From: Calycina herbarum
Lineage: Eukaryota; Ascomycota; Leotiomycetes; Helotiales; Pezizellaceae
NCBI GenBank assembly: GCA_001414485.1
Contig: LLEY01000184.1
Span: forward strand, 1 to 64,000
Direction: 5' to 3'
Length of the DNA stretch: 64,000 nucleotides
In this document: positions 25,002-35,180 of the stretch, one piece after another
How the letters are laid out: each line of letters starts with the position of its first letter
How positions within the stretch are numbered: position 1 is the stretch's first letter
Translations under genes and position numbers: made by a program
Notes under the pieces: model-generated
The model's database searches: none
Told to the model about the DNA's origin: nothing
Seen by the model: the letters and a program-made list of their open reading frames with translations, nothing else

Positions 25002-28000
25002 AACTAAGTCCGACCTTAGACTAGTTATTATAGAAGCAGTTTAAAAGAATATTACTAGAACCTACTAGAATAGTAGAATATTATTAGATATACGAAGTAG
25101 TATTATTAGATAAAGAAGGAGTAGTATTCTTTCCTTAGTCTCGGATTCAAGTAGTTAAGGAAAAGAATTTAAGAGACTATATATTTAAAGTTTACTATAT
25201 AAAACTAGAGATAAGTATACTAGAGGCTACTTTAGATTATCTATATATAGAAGAACTATAGTCTATAGAAGCTATTTTAGAAACTAGTTATAAATAGATC
25301 TAATATAATTACAAATAAATACTAAAGCAATTTATAAAGAGAATTCCTAAAACTATAGAAATCGTAGAATATAGATTAATATATAAAGTAGTATATACTA
25401 ATAAGGAAAGAGTAAGATTCTTTCTATAGTATAAGAATAAGAAGAGAAAGAATTATAATCGAGAAAATTACTCTTTCGAAGTCTAATATATTAAAGCAAA
25501 ATTAAACACTACTTTAGTAGAAAGACAGTTAGTAATAACTATAGAAATAAGAGGAAAAAGGTTATAAGTTATAATAGACTTAGAAGTAATAGATAACTTT
25601 ATCTCTCTAATAGCTTAGAAGAAGCTAAACGTTCTAATTAAAGAGATAAGACTATATTAACTAGGAGTAGTTAATAAAATAGATGTTATATATTAAAATA
25701 GGATTATTAATTAGTAAACTATTCTAATAAAAATTAATATTAAAAGATATTACTTAGATATATAATTTAATATTATTAAAATAGGAAGTAAGAAAGTAAT
25801 ACTTAGTATACTATAGATTTAGGAATATAATCTAGAAATCGACTAGAAAGCTAGAATAATAACTTTTAGTTAATATAAATATATAGGTTCGTGTTTATAA
25901 CTTTAAGACTAGAACGAGGTTAGCGCTACCTCTTCTAAAGTACTAGGACATCTTATCTAAGGTCTTCCACAGGTTAGTAAGAAAGCTAATAACGAAATAC
26001 CTATGTAGTATAGAGAATTTAAGGCTTTGTTTAAAAACCTAGAAGACTTACGAGCTTTGCTAGAACATTACTTATAGGATTATAAGATTAAATTAAAAGA
26101 GGGTTATTATCTCTTAAAGTAGAAGCTTTAGTTATATAACTAGAAAAGCTTATAGAGAATAGAAAGTTATATAAAAGAAGGTATTAAGAAGAGATATATT
26201 AGAAGATCTAAGTTACTAATTACCTTAAATATACTTATTATTAAGAAGAAAGACGACCTAGATAAGAGAGTATATATTAATTACTAAGAAGTAAATCACG
26301 CTATAGTTAAGGACGCTTATCCGCTGCTACTAAGCTAATACTTATAAGATAAGTTAGATAAGGTAGTATGATTTACGAAACTAGATTAATAAAACGTCTA
26401 TAGACTTATATAAATAAAAGTCGGAGATGAATAGAAGATAGTATTCGCCTTACTATTAGGCTTTTACGAATATATAGTTATACTATTTAGACTTTATAAT
26501 ATACTAGTTATATATTAGAAATAAAATAATAACATTTTAAGAGATCTTCTAAGAGTAATAGTAATCTATTACTTAGATAATATATTAATCTTCTTAGAAA
26601 AAGAAGAAGAATATAAGGAATATATTAAAGAAGTTTTATAATAACTTATAAAAGTAAACTCTTAGTTAAAACTCTTAAAATATAAGTTTAGAGTAACTTA
26701 GACACTTTTCCTAAGATAGGTATTTAGCTTAGAGAAAATAGAAATAGATCTAGCAAAGATCTAAGACATCTTAAACTAGAAGTTACTAGAGAATATAAAA
26801 GATATACAGTCCTTTCTTAGATTTATAAACTTCTACTGTCTGTTTATATAAGACTATATAAAGATTACTAAACTAATAATAGTACTAGTTAAGAAAGCTA
26901 TTAAATTTATTTAGAATAAATAAGCTAAGGACGCTTTTTAAAGGATTAAAGAAAGGTTTATAGAAAAACCTATTCTATATAACTTTAATATAAAAAAACT
27001 AAGTATAATTAAAATAGATGCTTTAGATATATTAGTAGGTATAATTCACCTATAACTAAATAAAAAAGGAAAACTTATATCTATTATATATTATTCTAAA
27101 ACATTTAACCTAGTATAATAAAACTATAGTATCTTTAATAAAGAATTACTTACTATAGTATTAGCCTTAGAATACTAGAGAATCTATTTATAGCTAGTAA
27201 AATACTAGGTTACAAGTCTATCTAACTATAAGAACCTTAGGACATTTATAATAACTAAGGAACTTATAACTAGATAGTTAGCTAGATAGGTAGAAATATT
27301 AGAAGGATTTAATATTATTATTTAATATATAAAAGAAACGTTAAATACTTAAGCTAATACTCTTAACTAGAAACCTAGATATAAGAGAAATAAAGAGTAT
27401 AAGAAGATTATAATCTTAAAAACTCTTAAGAATAGAGACTTAGTACCTACTATATACGAAATAGTAGTAACGAATAATATCTAGATAGACAAAATTTAAA
27501 ATATATATAAAGGTTATAACTAGTATATAAAAGAGAAATTATAGGTCCCTAGCTCGTATATAAAAGAATTTATATAAGAATACTATACTATGTCTATTTA
27601 CAGCTACTAAGGAATTCGTAGAACCCTCTAGAGAATAAGATAATACTACTATGTTAATCGGTTATCTATAATAGTTAAAGAGGTAATAGCGGAATATAAT
27701 ACCTATACTAGGAATAAGGCTTCCTACTATGCTTCTTATAAACAGATAAACACTACTCTAATACTATAAATACCTTAGAAATTAATATCTATAGATTTTA
27801 TTATTAAATTACTAAAATCTAAAGATCTAATAATAGAAGTTAAGTATAATATAATCCTAGTTATTATAGAACGACTTATAAAATATATAATTTTAGTAGT
27901 ATATATAGAGTTAAGTATAGCTAAGGAATTAGTATTCGTATTCCTTAGAGAAGTAGTCTTAAGATATAGACTATTTAAAGAAATACTCTTAGATAGAGAT

Positions 28001-28827
28001 AAACTCTTTACCTCTAAATTTTAGATCGCTCTTATAGAACGACTAGATACGAAAAGAAAGCTTTCAACAGCTTTTTACTCTTAAATAAATAGAGGAAACA
28101 AATAGATAAATTAAGTAGTTAAAATATGTCTTTATTATTATATAAACTACTAATAAAACAACTAAGTAGAATTACTGCTTTTAGTATAATTTGCCTATAA
28201 TAGTTTAGTAATAGAAATAACACTTATTATACTATTCTATACTAACTTTAAATATAAATTATTAGTATATTAAGAACTACTATCTACGACTATCGACAAC
28301 TAACTTACTTATATTTAAGTCTCGAAATCAAGAGTCTATATAAGGAACTTATAAAGGACCTATAATTTATAGTAGAAAGAAACGCGTACTACTATAATAA
28401 ACGACGTAGTTAGGAGTTAACGCTAAAAGAGAGAGATAAAGTCTATTTAGTATAGAAAAACATTAATATAAAAAGACTAAGTAATAAACTAGATTATAAA
28501 AAACTTAAACTATTTAAAATTAAACGAGTTAAGAGACCTTTAAATTATAAATTAGTACTACTAAGGATAATAAACATCTACTTAGTATTCTATATATCCT
28601 TACTCGAACTAGTACTACTAAGAGCACTACTAGCTCTATTTATAGAAATTCAACTAGTTAATCTAAATACTAAATATAAAGTTAAAAGAATTCTTAACTA
28701 TAAGATTATTAGAGGTAAGATCAAGTATTTAATTAAATAGTTAGATTACTTATACTTAGAGAATACTTAGGAACCTAGAAAAAATATTAACTAGTACTCG
28801 GAGGAACTTTAGGACTTCTACTGTTAA
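25002..28827 (+). pseudogene. Pol of G1: RT, RNase H, integrase (degraded)
   Basis: After the nested element the G1 frame resumes in register. RT spans about 26050-26700, and its active-site box reads Y-Y-L-D-N-I-L-I-F (about 26570-26597), so the second Asp of YxDD is Asn. RNase H is about 26990-27300 ('IIYYSKTFN', 'FNKELLTIVLALE'). Integrase starts with a linker near 27590 and shows 'LISIDFIIKLL' (about 27785) and 'ILLDRDKLF' (about 27990). The frame ends at a stop near 28827. Closely related copies lie at 41812-42779 plus 50839-53580 (plus strand) and, inverted, at 43693-50370. Confidence 0.84.
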
Positions 28828-29338
28828 AACCCAAGGTTGCTTATATTAGGTAATCGACAGGGAAAGCCTTAAGGAAACCAGGATCGAGACCTAGGTCGAA
28901 AGCAGGGTCGGAAGCGGTAGAGGTAGAGTAGGCGGCCAGCCTAGCAGCCTCCTCTCTCCTTTCCTTCTCTTCTTTTTCCTTTTCCTCCTTCTTAGCCTTA
29001 TCTAGCTCCTAAAGAGTACTAAGTCCTCGACGAAGCATCTGTTGTTCTCGCTTATTAAGAAGACGTTACTATGCTCGAAGACGGAGAACTTTTAATATTA
29101 CTTCCTACTAGGCCTGAAAAGCCTTTTCTTAGGCCTAATAGGCTGTCTCCTCCTTAACCCGTAGACAGCGTTTCTACATGTTAAGAGATTCCTATTTAAA
29201 AGTTAAAGGCATTCGATTTTACTCCTCGATATTATAAGTTTTACTCTTCCTAGTATACTTAGAACATTTCTTACCTCTAGTAATAGATATATATCAGCGG
29301 CCGGACGTGGAAGTAAGACAGCGAGTATAAGAGGACAT
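28828..29338 (-). pseudogene. Antisense reading frame between pol and 3' LTR of G1; basic coiled-coil protein
   Basis: On the strand opposite to gag-pol a single frame runs about 170 codons from an ATG at 29338, broken only by stops where Gln or Trp is plausible. The first 40 residues are basic and Ser/Thr-rich. The middle and C-terminal part is strongly helical and ends in a Lys/Glu run (about residues 115-140, starting 'KAKKEEKEKEEKE') followed by 'AARLAAYSTST'. A 53-residue ungapped alignment with a frame at the same place in the element at 35847-55003 keeps charged and hydrophobic positions. I recognise no domain. The sense frame here is Ser-rich low complexity and less convincing. Confidence 0.55.
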
Positions 29339-29512
29339 TTCAGATCCTACTCGATCGATATAGAGAGCGTTATTAATATAATTTTATTTTAGTTTATCTT
29401 TTATAAATAGTGTTATTAAAAACATTATAGTAAGAGAGAGCTAATAGCCTTCTAATAGTATTTCTTAGGTTATACTTAAGCGTAGAGACACGCTAGGCTA
29501 AGAAGAGGATAG

Positions 29513-29953
29513 TATTATAAATTATATATAAATATATAATAAGTAAAGACTAGGCAGCGTACTAATAGGTTAAGTACTATCGGAAACTCTTATAAGCAAA
29601 AGAGAGGGATCCTTAGAATAGCTAAGCGATCTATAGATTTCTTTTAGTAAGAAGTATTACGTGACCTAGTCGCCTAAGTCGCCTAAGTCGCCTGTCGACT
29701 GAAGCGATCAGAGCGAGCGACTAGAGCGACTGGAACAGGAGACTATAGTTCTATATAAAGACTAGCACGTCTGCTATTAGATAGGAGCTTTATACTCAAC
29801 TTTAGTTATTAATCTTATTATCTTGTTTAATATCTTTAATATAAGTAACGAGTTCACTTCTAAGTAAACAACCCGGCGTATCTATACTTCTTACTTATAT
29901 ACTAACCTTTAAGACTTAGTTATCTTTGTTTAGTTTGTTTGAGTTTCGTTACA
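29513..29953 (+). repeat. 3' LTR of G1, family A
   Basis: 441 bp, matching 16736-17176. It keeps the terminal GTTACA and is followed by the TSD CGCCT (29954-29958). The purine tract 'ctaagaagaggatag' precedes it. Confidence 0.92.
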
Positions 29954-30788
29954 CGCCTCTTCTTAGACATCTTCTATATAGCGTATCTTAACGATATTCT
30001 TATCTTTTTAGACAACCTGCTCTCTTATCGCTAGCACGTATACTAAGTCCTCGATACTCTTTAAAAAGCTAGTCTTTACCTAGATATTAAGAAGTACGAA
30101 TTGAAAACCTAAGAAGTTTAATATCTTAGTATAATTATCTCTATAGATAGAGTAAGAATAGACTCTAAGAAAGTCTTTATAATCGTTTAGTAAGAGGTAT
30201 CTTTAAACCTTAAAAACCTCTAAGCCTTTCTAGGTTTTATAAACTTTTACTATCGCTTTATTAGAAACTTTTCTAAAATAGTTAAACTACTAAATCGTCT
30301 AAGTTAAATATACTCTAGAAATAGACTAAAGAGTATACTAAGGCTTTTAAGACCTTAAAGTTAGTATTTACTTTAGTATTTATATTACGCTATTTTAATC
30401 CTATAAAAGAGGTTATCTTAGAATACGACTCTTTAGACTACGTATTCGCTACTATTCTCTCCTAGTACTACTATAGTATATTATACCTAGTCGCCTTTAT
30501 ATTAAGAGTTTTCGATCTAGCTGAATATAACTATAAGATTTATAATAAAGAGCTACTTACTATTATTCGAGCTTTTAAAGTATAGCGCTTAGAACTCTTA
30601 GAAATAGCTTACTTAATCTTAGTTATTACTAATTACTCTAATTTAAAATACTTTATAACTATAAAGTAGCTTACTTACTACTAAGTACGCTAGAGCGAAT
30701 TCCTTTCCTAGTTCGACTTTATTATTAAGCTAGTACCTAGAAAAGTAATAGTAAAAGCGGATAGTAGAATAAGGCTTTCCTAGGATCT
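29954..30788 (+). mobile_element. Split Gypsy element, part 2 (RT catalytic region and RNase H)
   Basis: The frame interrupted at 16735 continues here: after removing G1 and one CGCCT copy the codons join as 'EVLR-LFLDIFYIAYLND'. The RT box Y-L-N-D-I-L-I-F (about 29995-30018) carries the RIP-type Asp to Asn change. RNase H is about 30380-30780. The element is cut at 30788 by a reverse-oriented LTR, and its integrase and 3' LTR are not found beyond it. Confidence 0.85.
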
Positions 30789-31250
30789 TATAACGAAACT
30801 TAAATAAACTAAACAAAGGTAACTAAGTCTCGAAGGTTAGTATATAAGTAAGAAGTATAGATACGCCGGGTTATTTACTTAGAAGTAAACTCGTTACTTA
30901 TATCAAAGATATTAAATAAGATAATAAGATTAATAACTAAAGTTAAGTACAAAGCTTCTATCTAATAGTAGACGTCCTAGTCTTATATAGAACCTTTATT
31001 CTTACTTTAGAGTCCTATTCTATAGAAGTCTTAAAAATAGAGTCTAACTCTAATTCCTAAGCTTCTTAAAACTAGACTCTATTACCTAACTATTCTTAAC
31101 CGAGTTACGTAATATAACCTATAATAAGATCCTTAGATTATATATCTAATATATTCAATCCTCTTTCCTTTCTAGGTTCTAATAGTACTTGTTCTATTAA
31201 GGCGTCGTCTAGATTTCACTTAGTTACGTACTAGCACGTGATTTATAACA
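30789..31250 (-). repeat. Family C LTR (inverted)
   Basis: 462 bp, starting TATAACGAAACTTAAAT and ending GATTTATAACA in plus-strand reading. It is the same family as 42780-43692 (interrupted) and 50371-50833. Confidence 0.9.
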
Positions 31251-31299
31251 CTATCCCCTTCTTAGATTAGCGTGTCTCTATACTAATATATAACTAAAG

Positions 31300-31740
31300 A
31301 AATGTCGTTTGAAGGTTAACAACCTTCCTTTATATATAAACATATCCTTCTTCTATACTAAACGAAAAGAGCGTCTAGCTCTTACTATATAAATCGAGTC
31401 TACGTAACGTCTAGCTAAGACTTGTTCCTTTTATCGAAAACAGTCTTACTACTACTATCTAGAGCTTTCTAAATCCTCTTATTATTCTAAGTATATCTAG
31501 TTAAAAAGATCCTATAATAGTTCTAGCTATTTTATTATTTCCTCTTCTAAGTCTTAAAAACCTATATATCGTTTTTTCTTCAGCCTAATATATAAACGAC
31601 CTCTTATTACTCCTCCGAGTCCCTCTTCTTCGAGTCTCTCTTCCGAGTCCTTGTCTTCCTAGTTTCCTACTTTTGAAATTACCTCTTTCGTTAAATAAGT
31701 TCTTTCTAATAATGTTTCTCTGTCTAATCTAGGTCTCGAG
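31300..31740 (-). pseudogene. Sense-strand extra reading frame 3' of pol, family C Gypsy, copy 1
   Basis: In the orientation of its element, a frame of about 145 codons follows pol and precedes the 3' LTR. Readable segments include 'LTKEVISKV', 'LYIRLKKKRYIGF' and 'RRYVDSIYIVR'. Stops occur only where Gln/Trp is plausible. The same protein is readable at 43740-44190. There is no transmembrane stretch, so an env-like role is not supported. Function unknown. Confidence 0.55.
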
Positions 31741-32334
31741 TTCTAGGCAGCGCTAGGTTTTATTAGTAGAATTCCTAAAGTTCCTCTAAATAATAAGTAA
31801 GATTCTTCTTAGGTTTTTAAGTGTTTTCTAAGTATAGGTAATTTAACTATTTAATTAAGTACTTAGCTCGTTCTCTAATAAGTTTATAGTTAAGAATTTT
31901 CTTAACTTTATACTTAGTATTCGGATTTACTAGTTAGATTTCTATATATAGAGCTAGTAGTGCTCCTAGTAGTACTGGTTCGAGTAAGGATATATAGAAT
32001 ACTAGATAGATGTTTATAGTTTTTAGTAGCACTAGTTTATAATTTAAAGGTCTTTTAACTTATTTGATTTTAAATAGTCTAAGTTTCTTATAATCTAATT
32101 TATTACTTAGTCTTTTTATATCGATGTTTTTCTATACTAAGTAGACCTTATCCCTCTCTTTCAGCGTTAGCTCCTAACTACGTCGTTTATTATAGTAGTA
32201 CGCGTTTCTTTTAGCTATAAACTATAAGTCCTCTACGAGTTCTTTATATAACCCTTTGATTTTCAAAACCTAAATACAAGTAAGTTAATTGTCAATAGTT
32301 ATAGATAGTAGTTCTTAGTATACTATTAATTTAT

Positions 32335-33205
32335 ATTCGCCTGCGTTAAGACTTTGAAGCAGGACAGTTCGAACGATGCCGCAAACTCCTGCGCTGATTT
32401 TGTTTAGGGAAAGATTAGTCAAAGGCGCCTCTCGTATCATTTTATGAAGGTAAGACTTACAAAACCCCAAGACTAAGCCCAATTGCCACTGTACACTTTT
32501 CTTTTCGCTTCATATTCAAAGGCCATACAACATACCATGGCAAAAGAGCTAGAACGAAGTCCATCAACGAAGACCAAGCTGTTTGTGTTAGTATCCTTCG
32601 TGTTCAAGCAGTGGTCAGCATAATACTAACCTGCGGTGAACAGGCCCAAGTATATGAACTTCAGCTTGCAGTATCCCTCTACTGTCGGATCCCAAATCTT
32701 CTAAACTGGAACGCACTGAAAAAATATACTAATTCCGCTTGTGCAACCCGCGATGACCGTGGAGACAATGCAAAACCAGAGAAGGTACTTGTGCCATTTC
32801 TCGACAACAATCCGAAGTAGAAACAATGCGACTGAACTTTTGCTTGTCGGGATGGCGAAAATGCAAATTGACTGCCCAATAAGTTCCCATTTCATCGCTA
32901 AAGAATACAAAGCCGGATCCATGTCTTCCCTCAGAGCTCCCAAGCCAGATAACGAAGATGCAATCGTGAATCCGCAAAACATGAAGAAAAGTATCTAGCC
33001 AGGTAAGTTAGCAACGGCATTTCACAAGCTGACACTGCGCTTTCAACCCTCCCAAACTGATAATAATCCAGTAGTCATCCCAATCAACGCTATGAATTAG
33101 ACATCTTCGCGTATAATATCTTGCTAGAACAAAAATGCTTCCGATCAGAGCCTGAACCCACATGACCCAGTTGGTGGTAACTCCAAGGCTTGTCATTAGA
33201 CTCAT
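32335..33205 (-). pseudogene. 5' part of a fungal rhodopsin-like (PTH11-type) membrane protein gene, truncated
   Basis: Four exons can be read: 33205-33058, 32994-32631, 32578-32461 and 32393 to about 32335, with introns ending in AG and carrying CTAAC/CTAAT-type branch sites. Exon 1 starts 'MSLMTSLGVT' and contains 'ALIGSIFVLARYYTRR' and the family motif D-D-Y. Exon 2 begins with the next membrane segment ('CGFTIASSLSG') and ends with 'CVPV-stop-KIWDPTVEGYC'. Exon 3 contains 'SLMDFVLALLPWYVVWPLN'. Exon 4 ('AGVCGIVRTVLLQSLN') ends abruptly where Gypsy sequence begins, so the last membrane segments and tail are gone. Lesions: TAG at 32703-32701 replacing Gln (CAG to TAG), and exon 1/2 phases that do not agree in my reading. 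The family (Fung_rhodopsin) comprises seven-helix plasma-membrane proteins, ligands mostly unknown. Confidence 0.85.
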
Positions 33206-33855
33206 CGCGACGAAATGGTCCGGTTAGTTCTCGTGCGAAAGGCGACAGTAGCACAAAAAGGCAGCAGGAGGTCTCTCCATCGCTTCTCGTGAAAAATAAA
33301 TGTATATATTATGTTGGCGAAGGTGTTGTGCTCGGTAACAACTAGGTAGAATTTTCAATCGCTCAGCTTTGCTAGCACCCTCCCCGCCCCAGCCTTGTAT
33401 AGCCTCTCTATCAAGCTATGCTGTCCACATAGCCTCAACTAGCCTTGAAATGGTTATCAGCCTGCCTATTCTAGTTTAACTGTAATTTTGTTTTCGTTAT
33501 CTAGCCTTGTGGTCAGCCTGCATAACCTTTCTGTTACATGGGGAGACAAGCAGGCTGGGATTGCTTGTATAGTAGGTCTATTTAGTACACCACTTTTGAT
33601 ATCGTTTTCTCCTTCTAAGTAGAATATTTCCTACCCCTGCATGCGATTGCAAGCCTAGCCTAAGGTTGGTAAAGTTACACGTTTTGTAAACTTTGCTGAC
33701 AAATCTGAGGATTTTATTGGCAATGGAAACTTTTTCCTTGCTGATGCACGAGGGTACAACGTCTGTTGTCCAACCGGAAGTTATTTGATCTTTACCGAAA
33801 GAACCTTATGTGCCTGTGATCGATTTCCTCACCAGGAACCATGATAGGATGCGAA
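33206..33855. other. Intergenic region of the relict island, no gene seen
   Basis: Normal dinucleotide composition (TG and CA present), unlike the flanking blocks. It would have been the divergent promoter region of the rhodopsin-like gene and the P450. Short repeats of 'tagcctt' and 'cagcctgc' occur near 33400-33560. I found no convincing frame or RNA gene. Confidence 0.5.
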
Positions 33856-34388
33856 TCCAATTAGGGCTTTGTATTTCATGCCCAGCTGCCACGAGGTTTC
33901 CTTGTTAAACTTTACAAACTGGGACTGACTGTGGTTGTTGTGGGCCTTGGCTTCGCAGCATTTGTTTTATTTAAGTTACACACATTTTACTCGTTCTTAT
34001 TCTCCCCCCTCAAGCATATTCCGGGTTCGTTCTGGGCAAGGTTTCCGAACCTTTGGAAATGAATCGATCATTACAAGGCTGCACAAATTATCGCTCAAAG
34101 GCGGTTGCATCGTTCCAGCGCAAGGTCTTGCACTACCAGATGGAAGAGTCATCCCCTCGAACCCGTGGGTAGTAATGCGCAACACGACAATCTATGGAGA
34201 AGACGGGGAGACGATCAAACCGGAAAGATAGCTTAAAGGAGAAGATGAGAGTGAATATGCTGCCGAAGCCATATTGCAAATCATGAAGGATGTGGATTTT
34301 GCTTTTGGTGGTGGGAATAGATTTTTCACCGGCAAGAATTTGGCGAATGCGGAGATATTCAAAGTTATTGTTACTTTATTTGGGAGAT
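33856..34388 (+). pseudogene. Cytochrome P450 relic: N-terminus fused to C-terminus by internal deletion
   Basis: From about 33875 a frame reads as a P450 N-terminus: a hydrophobic anchor ('LGLTVVVVGLGFAAFVLF', 33925-33980), then 'SPLKHIPGSFWARFPNLWK', the proline-rich hinge. From about 34090, in a different frame, it reads as the C-terminal third: 'ALPDGRVIPSNPWVVMRNT', 'YGEDGETIKPER', and the heme loop. Everything between (I helix, ExxR) is absent. A TAG at 34229-34231 replaces the Trp after 'PER'. The heme loop reads F-G-G-G-N-R-F-F-T-G-K, with Phe (34325-34327) where the axial Cys must be. The relic runs into RIP-mutated transposon sequence at about 34388. Confidence 0.88.
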
Positions 34389-35180
34389 ATAATATAAGTA
34401 GAAGCTTTATTCAAATTAGTGATAGATAGAACTTGTGGAGATTATACTTAAGTACTTTAACTCTAAAAAAGAAGTTATTATAGAATACAACTTCTCTAAT
34501 TATATCTTAGCTAGTATTTTATTCTAATTCTACGATAGAGTTCACTACTCTATAGCCTTTATATTAAAGGTTCTTAATATTATAGAATATACTTATAAAA
34601 TCTATAATAAAGAACTACTTACTATAGTATATTTCTTCAAGTTATAGCGCTCTAAACTTATATACCGTCTATCTAGTATTAGTAATTATTAATTACTCTA
34701 ACTTAAAGTATTTTATAACTATTAAATAACTTACTTATTACTAGGTCTAGTAGAGCGAGTTCTTTTCTAAATTTAACTTTATTATTAAACTAGTTTCTAG
34801 TAAAAAGAATACTAAGTCTAACTCTCTTACTTACTACTTTTAGAATCTCTTAAGCTAAGACAACGACTCTTATATCTTATACTAATAATAGTTACTTCTT
34901 AAGCCTTAGAATCTAGACTTAACTATTTACTTAGTATCTCTTAATAAGAAAGATAAATTAAATAAGTAGAACGTTAAAGAGGAAGATAAACTAGATAAGT
35001 AAGATACTAAAGAGGAAGATAAACTAGACATATAAGAACTTAAGTCTAATAACTATATTTTAACTAGATTATTAGAGAAAGAGTATAATAAGAACTCTTT
35101 TTAAAAGAGAATTTCTAAGAAAATAAATAAAAGAGATTATATTATCTAAGTATATAATCGTTAATAGTAAGCTATATTTC
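34389..35180 (+). mobile_element. Gypsy fragment (RNase H and linker), heavily RIP-mutated
   Basis: From about 34450 to 34850 one frame resembles RNase H of the split Gypsy at 30380-30780 ('IYNKELLTIVYFFK', 'NYSNLKYFITI'). It covers the same region, so it is a separate copy. From 34880 to 35180 a charged linker follows, with a short internal duplication of 'EEDKLD'. The fragment starts where the P450 relic ends; its true ends are unknown. Confidence 0.75.

Larger units (their letters stand above)
16736..29953 (+). mobile_element. Gypsy retrotransposon G1 (family A LTRs), containing a nested chromodomain Gypsy
   Basis: Two direct 441-bp LTRs (16736-17176 and 29513-29953) are flanked by a perfect 5-bp TSD CGCCT. 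Removing the inner element (19083-25001 plus one TSD copy) leaves about 7.3 kb with gag, protease, RT, RNase H and integrase, then an extra antisense frame before the 3' LTR. All frames are broken by RIP. It interrupts the RT of another Gypsy. The Gag, RT and integrase readings are my own and not database-confirmed. Confidence 0.92.
30789..32334 (-). mobile_element. Truncated Gypsy, family C, reverse orientation (3' LTR, extra ORF, end of integrase)
   Basis: The 3' LTR is 30789-31250 (462 bp, inverted), followed by 'ctatccccttcttag', the reverse of the polypurine tract. 31300-31740 reads on the minus strand as an extra frame, and 31760-32334 as the integrase C-terminal region, homologous to 28230-28800 inverted. 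The 5' part of the element is missing. Its sequence stops abruptly at about 32334, inside exon 4 of the rhodopsin-like gene. Confidence 0.85.

Noticed and set aside
31300..31740. Env-like gene 3' of pol in family C Gypsy
   Set aside because: The readable protein lacks a signal peptide, membrane segment or fusion-peptide-like stretch.
32611..32998. Plus-strand frames over the rhodopsin-like relic
   Set aside because: They are antisense to exon 2, whose minus-strand reading has membrane segments and agrees with splice sites.
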